The notes beneath the pieces were generated by a model. It had not been told where the DNA came from. It did no database searches and worked only from the letters and a program-made list of their open reading frames with translations. Position numbers and translations under genes: made by a program. Shown piece by piece: positions 15,341-23,467 of a stretch of DNA of 64,000 nt; within the stretch, counting starts at the first letter, position 1; every line of letters starts with the position of its first letter. The stretch is from a virus: IMG/VR virus record IMGVR_UViG_3300033144_007170, positions 29,557-93,556 of that record; one strand, given 5' to 3'.

Positions 15341-15706
15341 TTAAATAATATCAATATGCATAATGCCGACTTTATATTCCCCCTCCTGATAAAAATTCAA
15401 TACCCCTATTTTGTTGTCTATTCCTAAACCAAAAGAATCTTCGTATCCTATTGACTTAGCCCATTCTATTGCCAATTCAAAGTTATCCTCAGAGAAAACT
15501 TTATTTTGATCTGCATAACAAAGAATAGATTTATTTGTTACAACTATCCAAGCAGTTCTATTTTTTGGCGCTATATACCGTTTTTCATCTATATAACCCC
15601 TACATTTTGGATTACAAGTAGTAAATTTACATGGAAAATTCACACAGGTTATTTCTTCACAATCTTTATAGGAAGTCTCTAATATTTCTCCGTTTTTAGG
15701 TGACAA
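15341..15706 (-). CDS. hypothetical protein with N-terminal Cys cluster, 121 aa
   Basis: Starts at TTG (15706) behind a perfect AAGGAGGAG site. Cys residues in C..ITCVNFPC..TTCNPKC could bind metal. The rest is a small alpha/beta domain. It is the first gene after the promoter at 15739-15767 and ends in an HIDII strand. Unknown function. Confidence 0.6.
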   Translation of the reverse strand: MSPKNGEILETSYKDCEEITCVNFPCKFTTCNPKCRGYIDEKRYIAPKNRTAWIVVTNKSILCYADQNKVFSEDNFELAIEWAKSIGYEDSFGLGIDNKIGVLNFYQEGEYKVGIMHIDII

Positions 15707-15738
15707 TTATTTCTCCTCCTTAATTTTATTTTAAACCC

Positions 15739-15767
15739 TCTATAACATAGATAAAAACAAAAGTCAA
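15739..15767 (-). promoter_or_regulatory. sigma70-like promoter
   Basis: Minus strand: -35 TTGACT (15762-15767), 17-bp spacer, -10 TATAGA (15739-15744). The string TTTTATCTATGTTA upstream of the -10 is shared with the promoter at 23650-23678. Drives the TTG-start gene 15341-15706. Confidence 0.65.
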
Positions 15768-15902
15768 CAAGTAAAATATAAAGCGATTTAAAGAGACTTT
15801 TTTAGTGGAGATATAGTAGGATATGTAAAATATAAAAAGTCTGCTTATTTGATACAATGCCGTCCAATTTTTATAGAATTTATAGTTTGGCATTAAAGCA
15901 AA

Positions 15903-16808
15903 TTACGATTTAGGAATAATAGGCTTTCTGTTTTCAGGAGAAGTTTTCTTTGATTTTTTATTGTATCTAACCATTGCCGCTTCTATATTTGTGAATTTAT
16001 TATATAAATCATTGCCATTATGTATAGCGGGGGTGAATCTTTCTTTAACATGATTAGAATACCAATCTAATGCAGTATCAATTCGCTCTTCCGAAACTTC
16101 CTTATCCAAGACCAAAGTGCGTATAGAAAATAAAAATTTCTGTGTTTCAGGCACTGTGTATGCAATATTGTTATAGGGACTAAGAATATCTATTATTTTT
16201 CCAGTCAAACGGAAAAACAAAGTATCCTCTACTTTTTTTATATCCGGTATTAAATTTTCCGAAATATTTTTTTCTTTTTTCATATGAGAGGATTTTTTAG
16301 GGGAAAAATTTTTTTCGCTCTCTCTCTTTTTTTTATTAATATTCTTTTCTTTAATTTTTTTATTACTTAGTCTTTTTAGTGCGGTGTTTTCCGCCGCCGA
16401 GGTACCCGCTGGCGGGTTTTCAGGGCGTGGCTTTACGGCCTCAAGTCCTTTATTTTTTAGGGTATTCATATGGTTTTCTATATTAAATTGACCCTGTGCA
16501 TTAGCATACGCCCAAAACATTCCAACATACTGTTTTGTTTCAGCATCCCGATATCTAATCCGCCTTAAATAATCGTTTTGTTCCAATTCTCGAATTCCTG
16601 ACCTTATTGCATCCCTTCCTTCCTTCATTATTTTTTGTAAAGTAGTTATATAAGACCGCCAACCGTGCTTATTGGAGAGTAAAATACATAGTATAGCTTT
16701 CGCTTTACCGGAGATATCCGGATTTCGTAAAAGATCATTAGGTATCTGCGTAAATTTTTCTGTTGGGCTGCAATTAATCGCATCCATTAATCTATTTTCT
16801 TTTTTCAT
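15903..16808 (-). CDS. winged-helix replication initiator candidate
   Basis: Start set at the ATG at 16808 with GGAG 7 bases upstream. Residues about 15-100 (FTQIPNDLLRNPDISGKAKA...HGWRSYITTLQKIMKEGRDAIRSGIRELEQNDYLRRI) form the winged HTH found in phage replication organisers. A Lys/Ser/Pro-rich linker follows (110-190), then a helical C-terminal domain that may contact helicase or loader. Lambda O/DnaD-like roles are inferred; the origin site would be expected nearby but I did not identify iterons. Confidence 0.65.
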   Translation of the reverse strand: MKKENRLMDAINCSPTEKFTQIPNDLLRNPDISGKAKAILCILLSNKHGWRSYITTLQKIMKEGRDAIRSGIRELEQNDYLRRIRYRDAETKQYVGMFWAYANAQGQFNIENHMNTLKNKGLEAVKPRPENPPAGTSAAENTALKRLSNKKIKEKNINKKKRESEKNFSPKKSSHMKKEKNISENLIPDIKKVEDTLFFRLTGKIIDILSPYNNIAYTVPETQKFLFSIRTLVLDKEVSEERIDTALDWYSNHVKERFTPAIHNGNDLYNKFTNIEAAMVRYNKKSKKTSPENRKPIIPKS

Positions 16809-16882
16809 TTTCAATCTCCAAATTAGTATCTTAGTTTTAAATTAGTTAAGATTATCCAATAATTCGATCTCGTATTCTTTTT

Positions 16883-17206
16883 TTAAGAACTCCCTGTTCT
16901 CCAATATCTGCATCTTGTACAACTAAGTATATTATCAAAAACAGATTGTATTAGAGATGCTCCGCACTCAGGGCATAGGTTTGTATTTTCTTTTTCTTTT
17001 TTCTTATCTTGCATTTCATTCCAAGGATTTATTGTGGGGGCGGTAATTGCACCATTATTTTTGATGCTGGCCCAAGACCACGATTCTGCCCCCTCTACAT
17101 GCAATAAAAATTTAATTTCCCCGTCCGGTAGTTCTGGATGATTAGTAGCCCTGAGAATTTTTTGTACTGCATCGGATATATCTCTTTTTTGCTGTACTGA
17201 AAACAT
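16883..17206 (-). CDS. conserved phage protein with C-terminal zinc ribbon, 107 aa
   Basis: Start set at ATG 17206 (MFSVQQKRDISDAV) with GGAG at good spacing and a TAATG overlap with the upstream gene. The motif RATNHPELP-GEI-F-LHV-GAESWSWA-I-NNGA is one I know from uncharacterised phage proteins. The C-terminus adds CPECG...CTRCR, a zinc ribbon. Function unknown. Confidence 0.65.
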   Translation of the reverse strand: MFSVQQKRDISDAVQKILRATNHPELPDGEIKFLLHVEGAESWSWASIKNNGAITAPTINPWNEMQDKKKEKENTNLCPECGASLIQSVFDNILSCTRCRYWRTGSS

Positions 17207-17433
17207 TATGCTCTCCTTTCTTTCTTCTCTTCCCAAGACGGTTGGGTCCACTCTATACAAAACGCCTTAATTAATATTAATCCTTGATCTATATCTATTT
17301 TAGAAGTTGGGCTAATTCTATACTCCTTGTTTTTAAATATAATTCTTTCTATGTTATTATAGATATTATAGCTTGTTATTTTAGTGTATACATATACCCC
17401 CGTATAATCATAAAAATCTATTTGGGTTTGCAT
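17206..17433 (-). CDS. small paralogue protein, 75 aa (pair with 19881-20069)
   Basis: Shares QIxFYD...Y-x-T-x-IT-YNIY--I-RIIF--KEYRI-P-----D-GL-LIKA with the gene at 19881-20069. An ATG behind a strong GGAGG directly follows the long hairpin leader at 17455-17538, so translation may be controlled by that structure. Function unknown; all-beta fold expected. Confidence 0.65.
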   Translation of the reverse strand: MQTQIDFYDYTGVYVYTKITSYNIYNNIERIIFKNKEYRISPTSKIDIDQGLILIKAFCIEWTQPSWEEKKERRA

Positions 17434-17454
17434 ATTTTATTCCTCCTTCCAAAA

Positions 17455-17538
17455 CAAAATACCCCCAAGGAATTTATGTACGGCCTGAATAAACCGTCAA
17501 ATAGCATTACTACTATTTGATTCCTTGAGGGTATTTTG
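17455..17538 (-). promoter_or_regulatory. three-way-junction leader RNA element
   Basis: A 19-bp stem (17455-17473 with 17520-17538; one G:U pair in the minus-strand transcript) encloses two hairpins: C-AAATAG/CTATTT-G (7 bp) and ACGG/CCGT (4 bp). It lies between the promoter at 17600 and the ribosome binding site of the gene at 17206-17433. Position and form suit a regulatory 5' leader or a processing site. No known riboswitch is recognised. Confidence 0.6.
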
Positions 17539-17599
17539 TATGCCTCTTTAACATTACAGAAATATTTAGTCGAGTCTATTCAGTTTTTACATAGTTAGG

Positions 17600-17628
17600 C
17601 TTATAACAAATATAGATAAGATTGTCAA
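17600..17628 (-). promoter_or_regulatory. sigma70-like promoter, near consensus
   Basis: Minus strand: -35 TTGACA (17623-17628) is a perfect match, spacer 17 bp, -10 TATAAG (17600-17605) matches TATAAT in five of six. The strongest promoter seen in the window. The transcript starts near 17593 and first passes through the structured leader. Confidence 0.75.
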
Positions 17629-17633
17629 TACAA

Positions 17634-17798
17634 TTATTGCTTTTTAATACTTACCTTTTCTTTTCCTATATAAAAAATATGTTTTCCTGGTTTTAATTTA
17701 GATAAAGTTGTTTTTATAAAATCGGATGCTTTCTCACAAGCCGTTATAGTATCGTATCCTTGATTTTGTAGTATTTTAACTAATTGTTCTTTTACCAT
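17634..17798 (-). CDS. hypothetical protein, 54 aa
   Basis: Start taken at the ATG at 17798 (MVKEQLVKILQNQGYD). A longer upstream extension of this frame overlaps another small gene (17819-17995) and is not protein-like. Helix, turn, then a strand (GKHIFYIGKEKVSI). Resembles small phage proteins of unknown function. Ribosome binding site is weak. Confidence 0.5.
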   Translation of the reverse strand: MVKEQLVKILQNQGYDTITACEKASDFIKTTLSKLKPGKHIFYIGKEKVSIKKQ

Positions 17799-17818
17799 AA
17801 TAGGAACACGTGTGCCTT

Positions 17819-17995
17819 TTATTTTCTTGTGGGGATTATATAATCTATTTCGGTATCTCTTAAAGTTATGGAATAAAACCCCCAGCAAAATATTATAGCA
17901 TAACCCTCCGGGAATAAAATTGTATATAAAGAGGGCAACCAATAAAAGATCTTTCTATTTTTTTGTAATACACTTTTAAAGTTTTCTATTTTCAT
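17819..17995 (-). CDS. small hydrophobic protein, 58 aa
   Basis: ATG at 17995, two bases past the portal stop, with GGAAAA upstream. The centre (WLPSLYTILFPEGYAIIFCWGFY) is hydrophobic and could be membrane associated. Too short for normal gene finding. No family recognised. Confidence 0.5.
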   Translation of the reverse strand: MKIENFKSVLQKNRKIFYWLPSLYTILFPEGYAIIFCWGFYSITLRDTEIDYIIPTRK

Positions 17996-17997
17996 AA

Positions 17998-19812
17998 TTA
18001 TTTTTCCGGTTCTACTTCAACTTTATTTTTATTGTTTTCAGCTCTTATTTTATTAGAGAGAAGCTGATCTTTTGCTTTATTTAAAATTGAATTTAAAGCT
18101 TTATTTATATCGGTATTCAAATCCTCAGAATTTTCAGCAGCGGGCCCTTCTAATAAAACTGTTGGGTTATTAGTGGCGGAAGCGTTACCCTCAAGAACAT
18201 CTATAAGTTGTTGTAAATCGGCAAAAAATCCTCTATCTAAGAGTCTGGTAACAATAGCGAGGGGATAATCCCCCCATTCTTCGTCAATTTCTTCAAAGTC
18301 TAAGCCTAATGCTCGGTTTGCTATTTCGAGAGATTGGTTAATTGTGAGTATTCCGGCATTAGACACGGAGTCGAAACCTCTCATCAACCCCTCACCGGTA
18401 ACTAACGGCGGGCCGCCAGACTTAAATGCCCAATACTTGCTATCGAGTTCTGTCATTATAGTATTATTATAGATCTCATCTTCAATATTCCGTTCCGGCT
18501 CAAATACTTGTTCTTCCGCAATTATACGTGAGTGTTCTATAACGGCCCTATTATAATCACTTGACCGGCCCACATAGATCATCGGAAGTCTAAAATCCAT
18601 ACGAAGCTTTTCTTCTGTGGATTCTATATATTTTTGGAACATGGCATCTTCAGCTCTCGCTTCGTTCAGAGGTTTTAAATCTATTCTTGGAACTAATTTA
18701 TCATCAATTCCGCCCTCCGCTTGGGCTTCCAATAAAAGAATACGATTGAAGTTTTGGTATCCTTTTGCTTGTCTCAGCAATCCCTCAATAGTATCCATAC
18801 TATCCTGAGTCAGTATTCCTCCGGATATCATAATCACCAAAGGGGGGATGCCTTGGGAGTCGAACAGATCATAATTTATATAATCCGCACTTCTGACTCC
18901 AATGACTCCAAGTACATTTCCTATCCATCTCGGAAGTCCATAAGTATCTGCCCCATTTTTAAAGTGAATAAGTTCTGAAGCAATCTCTTTAACCGGAGCC
19001 TCATCTTCAAATTTACCTGTTATAGCATCCATCTGTCGAGGATCTCCGTATTCCTTGAACCATCTTATATTACCTTTAGCGGCTCCGGGGAGTACCTGAG
19101 CAAACCTCCTGAATTTTTTCCGTATAGTTATTGGCTTATCTTTCCCATTACGGGGAAGTTTTACTGTAATTTCCTGCGGTATTTCCTTTGTGAGAGTTGC
19201 AAGACGTATATACTTTGCTTGTGTTGAATATATACAAGCGATTTCTCCATCTTGAGATCGGGTCACTTCCATATACGCATAACCTAAAACCTCATAATCC
19301 ACCCGCATTGTTCTCCGTACAGTTTTAAAAGATTGACGTTCGTTTGCTTTGCGGAAAAAATCCGTAAGTCTTTTTTTATCTTTTTTAGCGTCGTCGGAAT
19401 CTTTCTTTCCTGTAGGTCCTATATATTTAAAGATAATATCAAACCCATCTATATTTTGTACATACGCATCTATATGCGGGGACAGAATAGAACTGGACTC
19501 ATACATAGAATAAAGCTGTGTCGGGGAGTAAGGAGGTACCATAAGACCGTATAGATCATAAGAACCCAAAAAGATATCGTCGGGTTGAAGCTGCCGGGAA
19601 TATACAACTTTTTCCGTAGAGTTAGTTACAGGCGCAGAAGAATAAAAAGGAGCGGGCAAAGGCAAATTTCTATCTCTTTGTTTTGCTTTGTATGAAGATA
19701 TATCATTCAATCTCCTATTTAGTCTATGTACTTGACTTTCTTTTATTGGTTCTTCCCTATTATCTTTTTGTTTATCTTTTTGTTTAGTTTTTTGTTTAGT
19801 TTTCCGTTTCAT
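17998..19812 (-). CDS. portal protein
   Basis: Forms the dodecameric DNA entry ring of the capsid. Seen: a Lys/Gln repeat N-terminus, then PPYSPTQLYSMYESSSILSPHIDAYVQNI...GF, the layout of PBSX-type portals. An FKNG...GLPRW motif and a helical stem/wing region with YVGRSSDYNRAVIEHSR follow. Length (604 aa) is normal. It lies far (over 30 kb) from the capsid and protease genes and has no terminase beside it, which is unusual. The start ATG is preceded by GGAGAGTC. Confidence 0.85.
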   Translation of the reverse strand: MKRKTKQKTKQKDKQKDNREEPIKESQVHRLNRRLNDISSYKAKQRDRNLPLPAPFYSSAPVTNSTEKVVYSRQLQPDDIFLGSYDLYGLMVPPYSPTQLYSMYESSSILSPHIDAYVQNIDGFDIIFKYIGPTGKKDSDDAKKDKKRLTDFFRKANERQSFKTVRRTMRVDYEVLGYAYMEVTRSQDGEIACIYSTQAKYIRLATLTKEIPQEITVKLPRNGKDKPITIRKKFRRFAQVLPGAAKGNIRWFKEYGDPRQMDAITGKFEDEAPVKEIASELIHFKNGADTYGLPRWIGNVLGVIGVRSADYINYDLFDSQGIPPLVIMISGGILTQDSMDTIEGLLRQAKGYQNFNRILLLEAQAEGGIDDKLVPRIDLKPLNEARAEDAMFQKYIESTEEKLRMDFRLPMIYVGRSSDYNRAVIEHSRIIAEEQVFEPERNIEDEIYNNTIMTELDSKYWAFKSGGPPLVTGEGLMRGFDSVSNAGILTINQSLEIANRALGLDFEEIDEEWGDYPLAIVTRLLDRGFFADLQQLIDVLEGNASATNNPTVLLEGPAAENSEDLNTDINKALNSILNKAKDQLLSNKIRAENNKNKVEVEPEK

Positions 19813-19880
19813 AATGACTCTCCAATTATCTGTTTGTGTATATCCCTTGTTAATTCCCTGTATTTTTTACAGGCTCTTTT

Positions 19881-20069
19881 TTAATCTTCAGTTATTCTAG
19901 AGGCCTTAATTAATACTAAGCCTTTATCCCTGTCCATAATGGCAGGATGGATTCTATATTCTTTACCTCTAAAAATAATTCTATCGATGCCCACATAAAT
20001 ATTATATTCTGTTATTTCGGTTACATAAAGCTTGTTCTTACAATCATAAAAAGATATCTGGGTTTCCAT
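19881..20069 (-). CDS. small paralogue protein, 62 aa (pair with 17206-17433)
   Basis: Start set at the ATG at 20069 with GGGGGA 8 bases upstream. Matches the 17206-17433 protein over most of its length (QISFYD, EYNIY, DRIIF-GKEYRI-P, D-GLVLIKA). The copies flank the portal gene, which suggests the portal region was inserted or duplicated around them. Function unknown. Confidence 0.6.
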   Translation of the reverse strand: METQISFYDCKNKLYVTEITEYNIYVGIDRIIFRGKEYRIHPAIMDRDKGLVLIKASRITED

Positions 20070-20071
20070 TT

Positions 20072-20125
20072 TCAATCCCCCATAGCTATTTGTTTAGTTT
20101 TTTGTTTGGGCTGTTGTTTTCTCAT
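20072..20125 (-). CDS. possible 17-aa basic peptide
   Basis: ATG at 20125 with AAGGAA upstream; the stop lies just before the paralogue start. Basic, with a KQKTKQ string that also occurs in the portal N-terminus. It may be a leader peptide or chance. Confidence 0.25.
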   Translation of the reverse strand: MRKQQPKQKTKQIAMGD

Positions 20126-20129
20126 AATT

Positions 20130-20315
20130 TTATTCCTTAAATTTTAAAGGGCATAAATCCGGAGTACAATTTCCTTCATAGAGATTTGGGTTATCTAGAT
20201 TAGTGCAGAATTTCAATACGGGTTCTTGTTCTCTATAGTTTTTGCCTCCGGTTATTTCATTTTCTTCCCATCGAGCACTTAAATACGTGCATCCTTTTCC
20301 ATACCATGCTTTCAT
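20130..20315 (-). CDS. hypothetical protein, 61 aa
   Basis: Four Cys (C9, C37, C50, C55) in a small Asn/Pro-rich protein ending NCTPDLCPLKFKE; possibly disulfide or metal stabilised. Its ATG overlaps the stop of the duplicated polymerase tail (ATGA). Unknown function. Confidence 0.55.
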   Translation of the reverse strand: MKAWYGKGCTYLSARWEENEITGGKNYREQEPVLKFCTNLDNPNLYEGNCTPDLCPLKFKE

Positions 20316-20377
20316 AATTTCAGTTCCTCCATAGAATAAAGATTATCCCCTATCTGAAATATTGTTTTCTTTTTCAC
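20312..20377 (-). pseudogene. duplicated DNA polymerase C-terminal tail, 21-aa frame
   Basis: GTG at 20377 overlaps the stop of the membrane gene upstream and the frame ends in an ATGA overlap. The peptide ends QIGDNLYSMEELKL; the polymerase ends QIGDTLYSMKEMKL. Over the last 45 bases, 39 match. It is therefore a copy of the polymerase 3' end on the far side of the 20374-20613 gene, kept in frame and in tiling register. It may still be translated. Confidence 0.6.
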
Positions 20378-20613
20378 AATTTAATTTCTTTTAAAATATC
20401 TACCCCTATACATACCGCATTAACCGTAGCAATTAAAGCAGCAATACATAGAAGAGAAAGACTTAGAGTTGCAAATCCGAAAACCCACAGGTCCATATAG
20501 GGTACATAAATTAAAGAGTTCCCAATTATTCGGATAAAGAAAAGACCTGTATAATAGGGGAGAAAGATTATCGTCGAAACTAATAGTATAGAAACTACTG
20601 TTTTTCTTATCAT
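20374..20613 (-). CDS. two-helix membrane protein, 79 aa
   Basis: Two hydrophobic stretches (about residues 5-30 and 45-70) separated by YVPYMDLW, with a basic N-terminus. The ATG overlaps the polymerase stop, so it is coupled to the polymerase. Direct repeats of the polymerase tail flank it, which suggests it entered by duplication or insertion at this junction. It could be a superinfection or membrane-anchoring protein; no family is recognised. Confidence 0.6.
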   Translation of the reverse strand: MIRKTVVSILLVSTIIFLPYYTGLFFIRIIGNSLIYVPYMDLWVFGFATLSLSLLCIAALIATVNAVCIGVDILKEIKL

Positions 20614-23195
20614 AATTTCATTTCCTTCATGGAATAAAGAGTATCCCCAATTTGTATATCAACTTTCATGGGAACACTTAATTCAAACCCAAAATCTGTA
20701 AGAGTATCTACATGCTCCATTCTATATTTTAATTCTTTTGCATAATATTCTATTTTATCTTCTTTAACTTCATAAACTAAAGAATCGTGGACAAAATTAA
20801 CTTCTTTTATGTTTATTTCATCTATAAAACCGCTTTTATACATTTGGCATCCGCCAAGAAGAGTATAATCAGAACTTGGTCCTTGTATTTTTACATTCAC
20901 TCCTTCTCTCTCTGTCCTTTTTACTGTTTTTTCATCTTTGGAGCTGAGATTTCTAAGATATCTATTTCGTCCGAAAATAGTCCGTACTTTACCATCTCTG
21001 TACATTTCTTGAATACATTTATCTTGCCATTCTTTTACTTTAGGGTATAAAGTATGCCAAGCTTCCCACATTTCTTTTGCTTCTTGTATAGATAATTTTA
21101 TTCCGTAATCATTAAGGGCATATTCTTTCAATCCCGGCACACTTAGAAGGTAAGAAAGGCCGAAATTAGCAGGCTTGGCTTTTTGCCGTGCTGTTTTTTG
21201 CCCAGCTTGGCTTAATTCCTCCCATTTCTTTCCTGTCCGCTCCACAAATGTTTTTGCAGTAATTATATGTATATCTTCATTATTTCTATAAGCTTCGAGC
21301 ATTCTTTCATCTTGAGATTCATGGGCTATAAAACGTAACTCCGCTTGGGATAAATCTATATTTAATAATTTATATCCCTTCGGGGCTATAAATAAACTCT
21401 TAACTATCTTTTTTTGTTTTTTATTTCTGGAAGGAAATACCATAGTGTTTGGCTTGCGAGCGCCCACACGCCCTGTTACAGTAAAACATATACTCATAGA
21501 AGTATGTAATCTGTCGTCGGAAGCTATGTGCTCTTGATAACTTTTTAGATAGTGCGTTTGGATAGTATGTAGTTCTTCCCTGTTTTCTCTCCATTCTATG
21601 AATTCCCGGACTCCTTTTTTGGAATTGTTTTTTATTTGTTTTAAAACCTCTTTACTTACTTGAGGTACTTTTTTGTTCGGAGTACTCTTTGCTGTAAATG
21701 CTTTGGGAGTTAGCCCAAAACCTTCTTCTGAAAAAAGAATATCTATTATTAATCTGCTTCTATTCAAATTTAAAACACCTTTTTCATTTACAAATTTGGC
21801 ATGTTTGTCTTGAATAGCTTGCGGTATTCTTTTTACGCATTCTTTTTCGCAAATATCTAATTCTTCAAGGACTTCAAGTTCTGCTTTTCTAATGCCCTTT
21901 TTATCTATTAGAATCCCATTTTTGGAAATATTATATAAAACAGTCTCGGATACCGGATGTACTAATTTCATATAATAGTTTGCAGTTCTTGGATCCTTCA
22001 TCATTTCTTCTCTGACGGCGAGTCCTACTCTTCTCGTACCGTCTGCGTCCTTAATAGCGTAGAGATTAAACGCTTCTCGATTCTCTCTTAAGGAAAACAA
22101 CATATCCTCTTTTTTGTAGGTTGCTGAGAATTCTTCTTTCCAGGCAGGCATTGTTGTAAAGGATTGTACAAGAGATTCCAAAGAATTGTTTAGATGTAAT
22201 TCTGGATCCAGAGCATGACTTGCAATTTGTGTATCCATTACGTGATTAATAATGGGGGGGAATCTGCCAGATTCAAATACATGGCAATCATACCCTATAC
22301 CGTTTTTGGTATATTTTTTTATGTCGCTACGAATTAAAAGTTCATGCAATTCTTTAACTTTAGTATCGTAATTATCCGACTTTCTGAGAAAAACAGGTAC
22401 GTCTTCTTTATCCCGATTCCAGACAATACATTTATCATGCTTTGGTATTTCATCCTCAAGGGGTAGGACTTCCTCCCATAAAACTATGTTATACCCAGTT
22501 CTCTCTTCATCTGAAATTGAATAGGATATAAAAACAAAATTGTCATCGAACCATCGCAGCCCCTGAGTTTCGGTATCTATCCCGATTGTTATATCTTTTT
22601 TATCTAAGATAAACTGAATAGAATTAACTTCTTTATAAGAAGTTTCTTCGGAAGGGACAGTAAAATTGTTATCTATAAAGTTTCTGAGGGTTCTTAAATC
22701 TTGCTGGAATTTCGGCAGATCGCTTTCATTCCGCAATGTTGCCGAGGGATGCAAAGTATATAATACTTGGCAATTAAACTCTTCGGAGAAGGCCCAATTA
22801 CCCCGTCTTTTCTTTATCCCGGTTATAGGTGTACCCATAACGGAATGAGAAGCGATCCCCCCGCAAGCAACAATAACTTTGGGTTTTATATATTCTATAG
22901 TAGTTTTAAGGGCGCCTCTACAACTTTTTAAGATTTGTTTGATTTGAGAATCAGAAAGAGAGTTTTTATTTAGTATGCACCGTGAGGCATTCAATACAAA
23001 TACTTCTTCTCTTTTGAGTCCTATTTTATTAAGTTCCGTTTCCCATCTCTTTCCTGCTTTGCCCACAACAGGTCTTTTTTCCTGAAGTTCGGTATAGCCG
23101 GGAGATTCAAAAGTAAATAGGATGTCTGCTTCCAGATTGCCCTCGAACTTCACTTCTTGATTTCCGGCTGATATACAATCGCAATTTTTTGACAC
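20610..23195 (-). CDS. DNA polymerase I fused to a family-4 uracil-DNA glycosylase domain
   Basis: Replicative polymerase. N-terminal domain (1-175): Cys5/7/73/92 fit a 4Fe-4S set, E-SPG (30-33) and HPSA (149-152) match family-4/SPO1-type glycosylase motifs. 3'-5' exonuclease: IDTE (206-209), N-x-x-x-YD, and YAIKD of Exo III. Polymerase: motif A LDLS-type (NIDLSQAELR), motif B RQKAKPANFGLSY, motif C VHDS. No 5'-3' exonuclease. 861 aa. The same fusion type is known for phage SPO1 polymerase. Start is GTG in a TAGTG overlap with the upstream gene. Whether the glycosylase domain is active cannot be told by eye. Confidence 0.9.
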   Translation of the reverse strand: MSKNCDCISAGNQEVKFEGNLEADILFTFESPGYTELQEKRPVVGKAGKRWETELNKIGLKREEVFVLNASRCILNKNSLSDSQIKQILKSCRGALKTTIEYIKPKVIVACGGIASHSVMGTPITGIKKRRGNWAFSEEFNCQVLYTLHPSATLRNESDLPKFQQDLRTLRNFIDNNFTVPSEETSYKEVNSIQFILDKKDITIGIDTETQGLRWFDDNFVFISYSISDEERTGYNIVLWEEVLPLEDEIPKHDKCIVWNRDKEDVPVFLRKSDNYDTKVKELHELLIRSDIKKYTKNGIGYDCHVFESGRFPPIINHVMDTQIASHALDPELHLNNSLESLVQSFTTMPAWKEEFSATYKKEDMLFSLRENREAFNLYAIKDADGTRRVGLAVREEMMKDPRTANYYMKLVHPVSETVLYNISKNGILIDKKGIRKAELEVLEELDICEKECVKRIPQAIQDKHAKFVNEKGVLNLNRSRLIIDILFSEEGFGLTPKAFTAKSTPNKKVPQVSKEVLKQIKNNSKKGVREFIEWRENREELHTIQTHYLKSYQEHIASDDRLHTSMSICFTVTGRVGARKPNTMVFPSRNKKQKKIVKSLFIAPKGYKLLNIDLSQAELRFIAHESQDERMLEAYRNNEDIHIITAKTFVERTGKKWEELSQAGQKTARQKAKPANFGLSYLLSVPGLKEYALNDYGIKLSIQEAKEMWEAWHTLYPKVKEWQDKCIQEMYRDGKVRTIFGRNRYLRNLSSKDEKTVKRTEREGVNVKIQGPSSDYTLLGGCQMYKSGFIDEINIKEVNFVHDSLVYEVKEDKIEYYAKELKYRMEHVDTLTDFGFELSVPMKVDIQIGDTLYSMKEMKL

Positions 23196-23443
23196 TATAG
23201 AACCCCTTTAAAATTTCTATAAAGGATTTCGTTTTTAGAAATACATTTTTCGTTCCTTACAATAGTATTTAATTCTGAAATAGAATTAAAAGAAGCGCAA
23301 CCCTTCCCCACATGAATAAAGCCATGCAGTTTTGAGTCCCCCCCATCATAAGTTGTGACGTCAAAGGATAAATCATGTAATTTAGGTACTTGTTTTTGAA
23401 TGTCTTTGTAAATTGCCATAAGGTAACTTTCTATTTTATCCAT
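23195..23443 (-). CDS. hypothetical protein, 82 aa
   Basis: Unknown. Helix (MDKIESYLMAIYKDIQKQ), beta strands with YDGGDSKLHGF, and a C-terminal ILYRNFKGVL. It is the first gene behind the large structured leader 23468-23637 and is coupled to the polymerase. Any control by the leader would therefore reach the polymerase. Confidence 0.6.
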   Translation of the reverse strand: MDKIESYLMAIYKDIQKQVPKLHDLSFDVTTYDGGDSKLHGFIHVGKGCASFNSISELNTIVRNEKCISKNEILYRNFKGVL

Positions 23444-23467
23444 GTTTTCTTTTCTCCTTTTTGTTTT

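Noticed and set aside
17799-17942. N-terminal extension of the 17634 gene to 17942
   Set aside because: It overlaps a better-supported small gene (17819-17995) in another frame and the extension is not protein-like.
19857-19882. Plus-strand hairpin CCTGTA-TTTTT-TACAGG followed by CTCTTTTTT
   Set aside because: It looks like a terminator for plus-strand transcription, but no plus-strand genes lie near it; on the minus strand the T-run is on the wrong side.
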